A stretch of 39,446 nucleotides of DNA from Anaerocolumna sp. Its GTDB lineage: Bacteria; Bacillota; Clostridia; Lachnospirales; Lachnospiraceae. The position numbers and the translations under genes are program-made. Positions 7,670-16,312 of the stretch are shown here, one piece after another. Each line of letters opens with the position of its first letter. The stretch's first letter is position 1. The notes under the pieces are model-generated. The model was not told the DNA's origin. It searched no databases and saw nothing but the letters and a program-made list of their open reading frames with translations. The stretch is from positions 1 through 39,446 of the forward strand of contig JAQSXJ010000045.1 of the NCBI GenBank assembly GCA_029256725.1, written 5' to 3'.

Positions 7670-9727
7670 CTAAATTGCTTCAAATACTTTAACTTCATAA
7701 GCCTTACATATATTTTTCCCATCAGTTACAACACCTGATTTCAGCTCTTTCATAGGCTTTTTTAATATTATTTCGCTATCTGAATGAGCATAGTTAAGTA
7801 CGAAATAAAATGTTCTTCCGTCTTTTTTCCGAACACATAATTCACATTCTTTGGACAATTCCAAAATATCTTTGTAAGGTGCCAGCATTCCGGTATAGGA
7901 TAAAATCGCTTTTACATTATCTCTGCTAAAGGTAGCTCCAAAATATAAGGTTCGTCCTTTTCCGAATGGACGTTCAACAAAAGCTGCTTTTCCGTCATAG
8001 TAATTGCCGGAATATGTCCCAAGCAATTTAGTCTTTTCATCCGTCAGAGTTAAAATATCATTAAACACAGGTGCTTCTATCCTGGTACCAAGAAAATCAA
8101 TATACATATCATCATCATTTGGACCAACAAAAGTAAAATCTTCTACCTGAGCACCGACAAGCTCTGCAGCAAGACCAGGCATTCTGGTCATGGGGCATTT
8201 ACCAGTTTCATCTTTTTGTCCCGTGCGGCAACCGAATATTAAAGTCCCCCCCTGCTCTACATAGGTTTGTAATAACGCCATCTTCTTATCTGATAATATC
8301 AGGGGATGGGGATAAAATAATACAGGATATTTTAGCAAGTCCTCTGTCTCACTGTCCTCCTGAAGGTAAATATAATCCATAGGAGTATGGTTTAACTGGG
8401 ATGCAATAAAAATCTCTATATTACTGCTTCTGTCAAGCCGCTGATGCCAACGGTCAAGGCAGGCATCAAAAGCATTACTGTAATCTTTAATTATACCTAT
8501 TTTAGCTTCATATTCTGCTCCTGTTACGTCCGCAAGCTTTTCTATCCAATCGCTAACTTGCTTTACCTCTGCCAGTTTTCTATTGTCACAGTTATCATAA
8601 TCCAGAATGCCATGCCAATAAATCTCTGTACCCATTGTACAGGTTCTCCACCTGAAATAACTTACATAATCTGCTCCATGGGCTATACTTTGGAGTGTCC
8701 AAAGGGTCAACTGTCCAGGTTTAGGAGCCGGAGCCTCCATTCTGGTATTCCAGCCATTTGCTCCGGACTGCTGCTCCATAATACCAAAATGAGGGCAGAC
8801 TGAGCGTACCTCCGTCAAATTATTACTCCATTTGCGGTCATTTAACTTTCTATCATTTTTAGGGTCTTCTTCCAGACAGTAAGCAAAATTCGGGTAGGAA
8901 TCATAAGTATAGACGTCCAGGCATTCTTTCTCAAGACGATGATTATCCAGATTTCCGAACATCCCGTTTGTGGTAACGAATACTCTGGGATCTATATATT
9001 TTCTTAATATATCACTTTGCCTTTTACAGAAATTTATCGCACTGTCTGAAATAAAACGAATATAATCCAGTACTTCATGAGGATTCGTAGAATCGCTTGC
9101 TGTGTGTCTGGGCACATAGATCTCATCCCACTCTGTATAAGTCTGATTCCAGAATACTGTTCCCCATGCATTATTTAGTTCCGTGAGGCTTCCATATTTA
9201 ATTTTCAGGAATTGGCGAAAAGCAATTGTATCAGTATCCGAATAGAACTCATCCACCTCGCAGTTAAGTTCATTATCAATCTGCCACCCAACAATACTTG
9301 GATGCTTGCCATAGTGATCTCCCAACTTTTCAACTATCCTGGTACAAAGTTCAAGGTATTTCAGCGAATTATAGTTATAATGTCTTCTCTGTCCGTGTTG
9401 TATTACTATCCCATCTTTTGTTCGATTTAAAACTTCTGGATACTTCTTGGTAAGCCAGGCAGGTGGTGTTGCCGTTGGAGTGCCAAAGATCACTTTCATA
9501 CCAATCTGCTCTGCGACCTTTAAAAAACTGTCAAAGAACTCAAAGGTAAAACAGCCTTCGGTCGGTTCAAACTTACTCCATGCAAATTCACCGATTCGAA
9601 TTGTCTGTATTCCTGCCTCAAGCATACGACTTAAGTCTTCCTGCCAAAGCCTGCTATCCCAGTGTTCCGGATAATAACATACTCCTAATTGTAATTTATC
9701 CCAATAAAAATTCTGTTTGCTATTCAT
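7670..9727 (-). CDS. Beta-galactosidase, glycoside hydrolase family 42
   Basis: 685-residue cytoplasmic-type enzyme (no signal peptide) that removes terminal beta-galactosyl residues from oligosaccharides. GH42 signature segments are present: LGVCYYPEHW near the N-terminus, IRIGEFAWSKFEP, the acid/base Glu at 153 in GWQIDNELNCE, and the nucleophile Glu at 318 in FGIMEQQSGANGW. The trimerisation and C-terminal domains follow, giving normal full length. AGGAGAAG lies just ahead of the ATG. It may act on galactosylated plant oligosaccharides with the GH88/GH113 enzymes further right, although it is not in the same operon. A weak hairpin overlaps its stop codon. Confidence 0.95.
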   Translation of the reverse strand: MNSKQNFYWDKLQLGVCYYPEHWDSRLWQEDLSRMLEAGIQTIRIGEFAWSKFEPTEGCFTFEFFDSFLKVAEQIGMKVIFGTPTATPPAWLTKKYPEVLNRTKDGIVIQHGQRRHYNYNSLKYLELCTRIVEKLGDHYGKHPSIVGWQIDNELNCEVDEFYSDTDTIAFRQFLKIKYGSLTELNNAWGTVFWNQTYTEWDEIYVPRHTASDSTNPHEVLDYIRFISDSAINFCKRQSDILRKYIDPRVFVTTNGMFGNLDNHRLEKECLDVYTYDSYPNFAYCLEEDPKNDRKLNDRKWSNNLTEVRSVCPHFGIMEQQSGANGWNTRMEAPAPKPGQLTLWTLQSIAHGADYVSYFRWRTCTMGTEIYWHGILDYDNCDNRKLAEVKQVSDWIEKLADVTGAEYEAKIGIIKDYSNAFDACLDRWHQRLDRSSNIEIFIASQLNHTPMDYIYLQEDSETEDLLKYPVLFYPHPLILSDKKMALLQTYVEQGGTLIFGCRTGQKDETGKCPMTRMPGLAAELVGAQVEDFTFVGPNDDDMYIDFLGTRIEAPVFNDILTLTDEKTKLLGTYSGNYYDGKAAFVERPFGKGRTLYFGATFSRDNVKAILSYTGMLAPYKDILELSKECELCVRKKDGRTFYFVLNYAHSDSEIILKKPMKELKSGVVTDGKNICKAYEVKVFEAI

Positions 9728-10281
9728 AATCTTCTCCTAGTGCCATGTTTTTTAAGACATATCTTATGTTATATTACCATAAATTTCAGAACAAATCATT
9801 TAATTATAGTAATAATATTTTATAAATACATAAAACGCCTTAAAATTATAATAAGCCGGAAAAGATTTAATGCAATACTTGAAAGACATATTGCAGATTC
9901 TGTGTGTTAGAGCGAACATTTCTGTAAGATTATAGTAGACGAAATTGGTACTGTGTCACTGAAGTCGGTATATGGAAGAAAGCTATGGGTCTACTGATAG
10001 TAACATTTATTAAATATAATGGCACCTTAGCAGTTGTTAAATACATAGATAACCTCATGCCTGAATAGAGACCATTTTAATAAGTGAATCTATATATCTT
10101 TTTTAAAAACAATATTCCAACCTCGTAATTGATAATATTTTTTGAATGTAATAATCGTAAAATCACCTCCATGCTATGCTAAATCCAATTCTTAAGGTTC
10201 TGATAATTGAATAGATATACCTTCTATTTCAATAATACTATCTAATCAAACTTCAATTTAATAATTAACGGGTACTTTCTT
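9728..10281. other. 554-bp AT-rich gap with possible gene debris
   Basis: No gene called. It holds the promoter region of the GH42 gene near 9728-9850. On the plus strand around 9890-9980 a frame with stops reads EIGTVSLKSVYGRKLW, which looks like debris of a fascin-like carbohydrate-binding domain (family style GTVALKSxxGKYL), but this is weak. On the minus strand GGAGGTGATTTTACG near 10160-10175 is a good ribosome binding site with no usable start codon behind it. Confidence 0.35.
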
Positions 10282-11571
10282 TTACATCCGTTTTACAACA
10301 TCGAATTGAGAATTGATAATAGTCCACAACTGTGGATGGTAGATCATAATATTCCAGATTCCGCTTCCTGCAAGTGTATTTTCTTTGATAATGTTATTTA
10401 ACCCGGCAATACTCCTTGCGTCTATGAACCATACTATATGCTTTGCAGGAATCGAAATATTATATTGTTCATAATAAAAATATGGTGTTAAGGAAGCTTC
10501 ATCAAATAGTATGGTTGCTTCTACATTATAAGCTAAGGCCATAACTGAATTTATTGTAAGTGAACTGGCACCAGATCTATCCGGTATATAAGGCAACTGC
10601 CAATCGTATCCAATTATGGGTATTCCTATAATGACTTTATCATGAGGCACTTTGGTTAATATATACTCCGTCATAGTCTCGATATTATTTAAGTTACTGA
10701 TAGGACCCGGAGGATTGTTATTAGTACCCCAAACAAATTTCAAAAACAATAAGCCAGTCACATAGTTACTGAATTGGGAATAATCAATTCCTTCCTCAAT
10801 CAAACTTCCATCAATATCCTTGTTCTCATGATTTATAGTAACGAAAAAAATTAAGTTCTCCTGTTGTAAACGTTCAGATATTTTACGTATAAAGTTAATA
10901 TACAACGATTGATTACTTTCATTCAGATTATTAAAGACAATGTTTACACCGCCATAACCTTTACTTTTAACAATATTTAGGAATTGCTCTATATTACTTT
11001 TTTGATATTCTTCATTTAGTAACAGTTCATAGGATGCCTCTATATCAGGCTCGCCTTGCCTGGTTAGTGTTGCAAGCATCAGTAAGGGAACAACCCCATA
11101 CTCTTTGGTTGTTTGAATTATTTCAGTATCATCTTCATAAGTAACAATATTCCCTTGTTCAATGGTTGTATAATTAAATATTGATAAATAAGTTAAGTTA
11201 GGTAAGATTTTTTTCAGTGTATCTTTTCTAATATATGCATAGCCAAATCCATTTGTTGTAATACTTCCAGTTGTATTATAGGAAATTATTAAAGTTTCCC
11301 CAACATAAAGATAATCCCTATCGGATAGATAAGGGTTATTTTTATATAATTGCATCACAGTTACACCATATAAATCAGCAATACTTTGTAGATTCTCCCT
11401 CTCCTGAACAATATGCACCTGCTTTGGATAAGCTATCACAATGGACTGTCCTATAACTAGGCTATACGGGTATACCAAGCCATTATCCAATACCAATCTT
11501 TCTGGTAAAATTCCGTATCTCTCAGCTATTGACCAGATACTGTCCCCTTCTTGTACAACATATATATCCAT
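10282..11571 (-). CDS. LysM-LysM-GH18 spore-type protein with degenerate catalytic site
   Basis: 429 residues with two N-terminal LysM peptidoglycan-binding domains (about 1-49 and 50-98; VQEGDSIWSIAERYG and VQERENLQSIADLYG) and a GH18 barrel (about 105-429), the architecture of the YaaH/SleL spore cortex-fragment hydrolases. In active members the barrel strand reads DGxNxDFE, with the Glu as catalytic acid. Here residues 206-214 read YGGVNIVFN: both Asp and the Glu are replaced, and the DNA confirms GTC TTT AAT at this place. It is therefore probably a non-hydrolytic wall- or spore-binding protein. There is no signal peptide, as is normal for spore-coat members made in the mother cell. Upstream ribosome binding site is weak. 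Confidence 0.85.
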   Translation of the reverse strand: MDIYVVQEGDSIWSIAERYGILPERLVLDNGLVYPYSLVIGQSIVIAYPKQVHIVQERENLQSIADLYGVTVMQLYKNNPYLSDRDYLYVGETLIISYNTTGSITTNGFGYAYIRKDTLKKILPNLTYLSIFNYTTIEQGNIVTYEDDTEIIQTTKEYGVVPLLMLATLTRQGEPDIEASYELLLNEEYQKSNIEQFLNIVKSKGYGGVNIVFNNLNESNQSLYINFIRKISERLQQENLIFFVTINHENKDIDGSLIEEGIDYSQFSNYVTGLLFLKFVWGTNNNPPGPISNLNNIETMTEYILTKVPHDKVIIGIPIIGYDWQLPYIPDRSGASSLTINSVMALAYNVEATILFDEASLTPYFYYEQYNISIPAKHIVWFIDARSIAGLNNIIKENTLAGSGIWNIMIYHPQLWTIINSQFDVVKRM

Positions 11572-11790
11572 AGGTTAAACCCGAACCACTTTTTATCAGT
11601 ATATGACTAAATTTATTAAATATTTAATATATTTTAAGTTCACTGCAACTTTACAATACTTGATATAATAGCTGTCTTTAATTCACCGCTTGGCTATGGC
11701 AATTAACCCCCTCATTTAAAAATGGAGTTTAATATATCATGTAATTTCAGCATATAATAGATCAATTAAATTACTAATTCCAGGTAGATT

Positions 11791-12432
11791 ATGAATATTA
11801 GTATAGGTATGAAAGCTCCCGATTTTACTGCTACGACAACACATGGTCCTATGAAGTTCTCTGATTACACAGGGCATTGGGTTATTCTTTTCTCCCATCC
11901 AGGAGACTTTACTCCAGTATGTACGACAGAATTTTTAGCTTTCGCTCAAATGAATAGCCAATTTGAAAAGTTGAATACTAAACTTATCGGTTTAAGTATT
12001 GACAGCAATTCCTCGCATCTGGCATGGGTAAATCAGATCTATCTATTGACTGGTGTTCAGATTCCTTTTCCAATTATAGCAGACCGAATGGCTGAAGTGG
12101 CAGCTCTTTATGGAATGATTGCACCGGATGTAAGTAAACAGGAAACTGTTCGAAATGTTTACTTTATAGACCCCGACCAGACTATCCGTGCAATTTTAAT
12201 TTATCCCTTGACAAATGGCCGAAATATGTATGAGATTTTAAGACTTCTCACTGCACTGCAAACAACTGATAGTTGCAAAGTAGTGACCCCTGCTAACTGG
12301 CAGCCTGATAAACATGCTATGGTTCCCCCACCTCGCAGCTATGATGAATTATTGGAACGTATAAACGATCCCCAGAAATCAGATTTGAATTGCATTGACT
12401 GGTTTTGGTGCTATAAAGATATAAACCAGTGA
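11791..12432 (+). CDS. Peroxiredoxin, Prx6/1-Cys class with C-terminal Cys pair
   Basis: 213-residue thiol peroxidase reducing hydrogen peroxide or alkyl peroxides. The peroxidatic Cys is C44 in HPGDFTPVCTTEF (PxxxTxxC), with the conserved Arg near 121. The long C-terminal arm and PPPRSYDELLERI are typical of the Prx6 class. It also has C201 and C207 (NCIDWFWCYK), spaced like the C-terminal pair of archaeal thioredoxin peroxidases, so a resolving disulfide is likely despite the 1-Cys label. ATG preceded by CCAGGTAGATT, a modest ribosome binding site. Monocistronic, with a strong terminator. Confidence 0.93.
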   Translation: MNISIGMKAPDFTATTTHGPMKFSDYTGHWVILFSHPGDFTPVCTTEFLAFAQMNSQFEKLNTKLIGLSIDSNSSHLAWVNQIYLLTGVQIPFPIIADRMAEVAALYGMIAPDVSKQETVRNVYFIDPDQTIRAILIYPLTNGRNMYEILRLLTALQTTDSCKVVTPANWQPDKHAMVPPPRSYDELLERINDPQKSDLNCIDWFWCYKDINQ

Positions 12433-12503
12433 AATTACTGCTTTAGATTTTCTAGTTTTGATATTAAGTCGTATGAAAATAGAAAAGTAAACTCTGTAAA
12501 CCC

Positions 12504-12543
12504 AAAACAGCTGCCAACAATTATATTAGTTGGCAGCTGTTTT
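12504..12543. terminator. Bidirectional terminator after the peroxiredoxin gene
   Basis: Perfect 15-bp stem (12504-12518 with 12529-12543, core ACAGCTGCCAAC), 10-nt loop, A-rich on the left and T-rich on the right. It lies between convergent genes. Confidence 0.9.
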
Positions 12544-12553
12544 ACTCTATTGG

Positions 12554-12946
12554 TTAATCTAAAAAGAGTGAATAAAGTTTGTTGTAATCTATTTCCCCAT
12601 TAGTTATTTTATAGATATTGTCATTCACAACCATAAAGGTGTTATCAAATATAGTAATTTGATTTCCATTCTTCTCATTAATTTCTGTCCTGTACGAATA
12701 ATTACCATCTATATCACCTTCATAAGGCGTAACTGTTAATCTTGATAATTTAGTTATGAAATCATCAATTAGATATTGTTGTTCCCCACCAGCGATAATT
12801 ATTTTATCATTAAATTTAATCGATGAGTAGTTACTTTGCACCATAGTAACTATTTCAGATGCATTAATACTCTTTGGTTTATTTACAAATATAATTATAA
12901 ATAGAAATGCAAAACCAAATACAGCGTAAAATATTTTTTTCTTCAT
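12554..12946 (-). CDS. Small membrane-anchored or secreted protein of unknown function
   Basis: 130 residues: KKK, a hydrophobic segment (IFYAVFGFAFLFIIIFVN), then a soluble domain of about 100 residues outside the membrane. Start chosen at 12946 because GGAGGG lies 10 bases upstream; the in-frame ATG further up has no such site. The soluble part alternates short strands (KIIIAGGEQQYLIDDF, YSYRTEINEKNGNQITIF, MVVNDNIYKI), which suggests a small beta domain. I do not recognise a family. No neighbour hints at function. Confidence 0.7.
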   Translation of the reverse strand: MKKKIFYAVFGFAFLFIIIFVNKPKSINASEIVTMVQSNYSSIKFNDKIIIAGGEQQYLIDDFITKLSRLTVTPYEGDIDGNYSYRTEINEKNGNQITIFDNTFMVVNDNIYKITNGEIDYNKLYSLFLD

Positions 12947-13195
12947 TATATTAAATCCCTCCATATTAATAATCAATATTTTATTGCTTTCAGTTAATAT
13001 TCACCATATTCATACCATTCGCTTGATACCCAACAAATGAATATTAGATCTAATTTATACTAAAAGTATATAATTTCACTCCTATTGTACTCCATTATAT
13101 ACTATAGAATTGTAATGTCAAAAAAATAAGATTTCATACTATATATAATTATTGTTAAGGCTTTAAAATTGTAATTCTACAGTAATAAAAATATC

Positions 13196-13224
13196 TTGAA
13201 AATTGTGTTAATTTATGATATATT
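13196..13224 (+). promoter_or_regulatory. Promoter of tRNA-Ala
   Basis: TTGAAA at 13196-13201, 17-bp spacer, TATATT at 13219-13224; the expected start lies a few bases before the tRNA 5' end at 13236. Confidence 0.7.
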
Positions 13225-13235
13225 AATATTTGTTC

Positions 13236-13308
13236 GGGGCATTAGCGCAGTTGGGAGCGCACCACACTGGCAGTGTGGGGGTCAGGGGTTCAAGTCCCCT
13301 ATGCTCCA
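13236..13308 (+). tRNA. tRNA-Ala, anticodon GGC
   Basis: A 73-nt cloverleaf can be drawn with no mismatch: acceptor GGGGCAT with ATGCTCC, D stem GCGC/GCGC, anticodon stem CCACA/TGTGG around loop CTGGCAG (anticodon GGC at positions 34-36), 5-nt variable loop, T stem AGGGG/CCCCT with TTCAAGT loop. The acceptor has the G3-U70 wobble that marks alanine tRNAs, supporting the identity. The 3' CCA is not encoded. It has its own promoter and terminator. Confidence 0.97.
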
Positions 13309-13356
13309 TCGTTAAAAAGCCAGTAATATCAAGGGTTATAGAGTTTGAAGCTATTG

Positions 13357-13384
13357 AAAAAGCACTCAGGGATGAGTGCTTTTT
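13357..13384 (+). terminator. Terminator after tRNA-Ala
   Basis: 12-bp perfect stem (AAAAAGCACTCA at 13357-13368 with 13373-13384) and GGGA loop, ending in a T run. It lies about 50 bases past the tRNA. Confidence 0.9.
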
Positions 13385-13492
13385 TATGTGTTGTGACTAT
13401 TTTGTAATTACTTGATCATAATTTGTTTGTTTTATACTTCCAGTTCACATAAGCACATTTGTTCTTATGTGATTATGTTCATTAAACAGTGA

Positions 13493-14469
13493 AGCGCAAA
13501 AGATTTAGTTTGGTCTGCTGAATATCTTGAAACAAAAGGATGGCTAGCATATGAATTTCCAGAAGCAAAATGTATAACAAAATATAGAATTGGGGCTAGA
13601 AATATTCTGAGCATGCTGATACACAGGCACCAATGAATTGGACTTTTGAATCATAGGATGAGCAAATAAATGGGTTGTCTTGGATACGCGATCTAATATC
13701 ACAGGATGGGAACCTGGTAAATATAAAGAATTTACAGTCACTAATACAAAAGTATATAATAAATACAGAATCAATATTACAGCTAATAGAAATAGTAAAT
13801 ATACTCTTACAGTCAGCGAAGTTAAAATGATGGAAACCGTTACAGCACCAACTGATCTTAATGCAATAGGTGGCGCTGGAAATATTAAATTAACATGGAA
13901 TGGAGTTGCAAATGCACAAAGCTACGTTATTAAACGTTCCATAACATCTGGGGAACACCTGACACAGTTATACCATTCACTCCAGTTGTTACTGGCTCAG
14001 CATTAGAGTACATTGACTCCAATGTAACTCCTGGTACTACATATTACTATGTAGTCAATGCGATAATATCTGGCAACACAAGCAGCAACTTCCTATCAAA
14101 TGTTTCAGGTTATTCTGATAATAATATAAGTTCCTTAGATTTTTATAATTCATGTTCTGATGCTGAAACATATTTCCAGAAAGCTTCTACTTCATTTAAT
14201 TATGGAGCTAACGACTATGAAAAAAATTATCTAAGTGTCTTTGAGACTGTAGCTTTATCCGATCAATTAGCTGCTCAATATCTTATGAAATACATAGATA
14301 CAGAGAAAACAAGCCATTTATCTAAAGCCCAAGAGTATATACAGAGAGCAAAGATGGTTTAATAATGATTTCACAAAACAGAAGTATCTTACTCGCTGAT
14401 ACGGGACTTACCCAAGATGAAATCAAAGAAAAAGTAGAAAAAGACTTGTTAGAATTAGATGCAGAATAA
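13493..14469 (+). pseudogene. Broken gene: discoidin-like + fibronectin III-like surface protein, C-terminal part
   Basis: A single protein can be followed through at least four frame breaks. Piece 1 (13493 on) reads KGWLAYEFPEAKCITKYRIGA; piece 2 reads HADTQAPMNWTFES, then a stop; piece 3 (from about 13677) reads LDTRSNITGWEPGKYKEF and TAPTDLNAIGGAGNIKLTWN, the discoidin-like end and start of an FN3 domain. Near 13960 a missing G in a G run shifts the frame to TPDTVIPFTPVVTGSALEYI. A further break near 14353 separates AQEYIQRAK from RWFNNDFTKQKYLTR, and another leads to TGLTQDEIKEKVEKDLLELD and the final stop at 14467-14469. No start codon or signal peptide remains, so the 5' part has been deleted. 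It was probably an extracellular carbohydrate- or surface-binding protein. Confidence 0.75.
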
Positions 14470-14591
14470 TTTATAAATACGATAATCCTGAATGAAATCC
14501 TCTGGAATATTAAATCATAAATATAGTAAGCTAATTACTAAAGTCCAATACCTAGTAATTGTATTGAGCACTATATTAAGAATATTACACA

Positions 14592-14735
14592 ATGTACACT
14601 ATAAAAGTATTTTCACTCATTTTTATTATTTTATCACTAGCTTGTACAGCCCAGGCAGCCAGCGCCGCTACTATTAACATCGGACAGAAAACAATTGTAT
14701 TCAAGGGTTGCTGCATTGAGATAACCCGGAGGTAA
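14592..14735 (+). pseudogene. Orphan signal-peptide fragment of a lost exported protein
   Basis: From the ATG at 14592 the frame reads MYTIKVFSLIFIILSLAC and then TAQAASAATINIGQKTIVFKG: a signal peptide (with either a LSLAC lipobox or an AQA/ASA cleavage site) and a few mature residues. It then runs into an 11-bp hairpin (14721-14731 with 14737-14747, ATAACCCGGAG) whose stem holds the stop codon. No good ribosome binding site is visible. Best explained as the N-terminal stub of a gene whose body was deleted, joined to a downstream hairpin. Its pairing with the N-terminally truncated pseudogene upstream fits repeated deletions. Confidence 0.5.
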
Positions 14736-15237
14736 ACTCCGGGTTATTGAAGCTTTACTAAACCAGTATAAAATAACATTACCGGTATAGTATTTATATG
14801 CATCTCCTACAATGCATCTTTTATTTTAACATTTAACAGCTCATAATACATTGGTTATAGTTACCATTTTAAACCATTAGAAGTATTAATTAATACCTTA
14901 ATCTGAAGTTTGGGACTTATTTCTTTTTATCTTATAATAAATACTATATTGAATAACAGACTTATGAATTAGAATACAACTTTAAGTTTTTCTTAAATTT
15001 TAATTTCTCTCATGTAATCCTTAGACAAATTCCCAGCAATATATAGATTTGTACTTTTATTTAACCTTTCACTAAAAAAACGTTGAGTCATTAAAACAAT
15101 ATAGTTTATGCTACATAAATAATATTCATTAGCTAGTAATAGCATTACTACTAGGACATAAATACTGTTTCAATTTACTCTAACATATAATATAATGCAA
15201 TTGTCTAGAGTAAAAGAAGTAATAGCAAATCGGATTG
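14736..15237. other. Gap with no supported gene
   Basis: Very AT-rich. On the minus strand 15091-14993 there is a 32-codon frame (MTQRFFSERLNKS..., ending YMREIKI) that looks protein-like but has no ribosome binding site, so it is not called; it may be further debris. A TATAAT at 15191-15196 lies about 40 bases before an isolated strong terminator. Confidence 0.4.
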
Positions 15238-15274
15238 AAATACCCCCGGATCATCCCCCCGGGGGTATTTTTTT
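15238..15274 (+). terminator. Strong isolated terminator
   Basis: Perfect 12-bp GC-rich stem (AAATACCCCCGG at 15238-15249 with 15259-15270), 9-nt loop, and an uninterrupted run of seven T. No gene is found immediately upstream on the plus strand, so it either remains from a deleted gene or ends a short RNA started near 15200. Confidence 0.85.
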
Positions 15275-15449
15275 GTGTCAATTTACGTTTTATGAATTAC
15301 TAGCATAAATATAAACCCACTGTTTTTATCTTGACTTCTTTATCTTTCTTCTAAACAATAATACAACTCATCGAGTAAACAATCAAAATAAATTAAAATT
15401 ATGTTATTGTACAGTCCTTATTGCGCTTATATCAAAGTATAAATCTCGA

Positions 15450-15701
15450 TTACCAGCACTTTATCCATTTACATCTAAACTCGTCCACTTCTCCGTTATA
15501 ATCTATATTTCTATATTCGGCATATCCCACTTTATCAATAATCCTTTATTTCTTATCATATAAATAGTAGGGGTACACAATTAAAACATCGCATTCTTCG
15601 CTATCCAGGCATTGTCTATCTTCCAACACATAGCCAGCTTCTTTTAAATACAGTTCTGCACCACTAAAAGACAATCCTTCTAATATATACAAATCAACCA
15701 T
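15450..15701 (-). pseudogene. Small unknown gene split by an in-frame TAA
   Basis: Starting from the ATG at 15701, preceded by AGGAG at 7-nt spacing, the frame encodes MVDLYILEGLSFSGAELYLK and on to YPYYLYDKK, then a TAA at 15546-15548. The same frame continues without another stop for 31 codons (RIIDKVGYAEYRNIDYNG ... DEFRCKWIKCW) to a TAA at 15450-15452. The continuation looks as protein-like as the first part, so an 83-residue ancestor with one nonsense mutation is inferred; the 51-residue short form could also be the real product. No family recognised. Confidence 0.55.
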
Positions 15702-15810
15702 AATATATCTCCTAAAATTAAAACTCTCTATTTGCATTAATGACCTGAAGGAAGATCACATATTATCTTGTCCAAAGCCATAGAATGTAAAAAAGCACAA
15801 AAGGTATCTT

Positions 15811-16232
15811 ATGGATTATCATACCAGGCATAAGGAAGAAATTATTTCATTACCGCGGATTTACCCAATAGAAACTGCTATACAAATAATGATGTTGTTT
15901 TAAGTATTGTTCTACCATACAATATGGAACGCTTCTTTCTTTTTATAGACAATGCTTCCAATGGAATCCCTGACAAAATCAGAATAATTATCTATAGCTT
16001 TGATTCTCCTGAGTTATCAACCAAAAGTATCCTTGAATATGATGGCAGTATGTTCATATATACCCTGGACAGTCGTTTTACAGGTCCAAGAACTTACTTC
16101 GGTCATAATATTAAAGAGAGTAAGCGTAACGACAGAAAAGATATGATAATTGATTATCATCTTATTACTTATGACGGCAATGAATATCCTGTTTATTGGC
16201 ATAATATTGATTTCTATGACTGGTCTGTATAA
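15811..16232 (+). pseudogene. DUF4362-like protein gene with a one-base frameshift
   Basis: From the ATG at 15811 (AAAAGG six bases upstream) the frame reads HKEEIISLPRIYPIETAIQ, then is lost; the frame one base back continues NNDVVLSIVLPYNMERFFLF and IPDKIRIIIYSFDSPELSTK to the stop at 16230-16232. Joined, PIETAI-NNDVV then DKIRI(I)YS matches the style of DUF4362 proteins of Bacilli and clostridia (EAIKNGDVV ... DKIRIVxYT). One missing A in the run CAAATAAT near 15885-15890 explains the break. The piece starting at 15924 has no ribosome binding site of its own. Either a recent pseudogene or a homopolymer sequencing error. The family call is by eye. Confidence 0.55.
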
Positions 16233-16312
16233 CGCAAAAAACAAGGGGCATTTACTCAGGCATTCCGTTTTATAACTGCATATATTATAGTAAAACATTT
16301 GAGGTAATTATT

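Noticed and set aside
7525..7722. 65-codon minus-strand frame overlapping the end of GH42
   Set aside because: No ribosome binding site, overlaps the GH42 coding end in another frame, and resembles no family.
10150..10180. Minus-strand GGAGGTGA resembling a strong ribosome binding site
   Set aside because: Followed by no ATG, GTG or TTG at a usable distance; the only continuation is a 21-codon frame from ATT.
13230..13415. 61-codon frame beginning MFGALAQLGAHHTG
   Set aside because: It is the well-known spurious translation of a tRNA gene (here tRNA-Ala) and its terminator.
14993..15091. 32-codon minus-strand frame (MTQRFFSERLNKS...)
   Set aside because: Protein-like but lacks a ribosome binding site and neighbours; kept only as a note in the gap entry.
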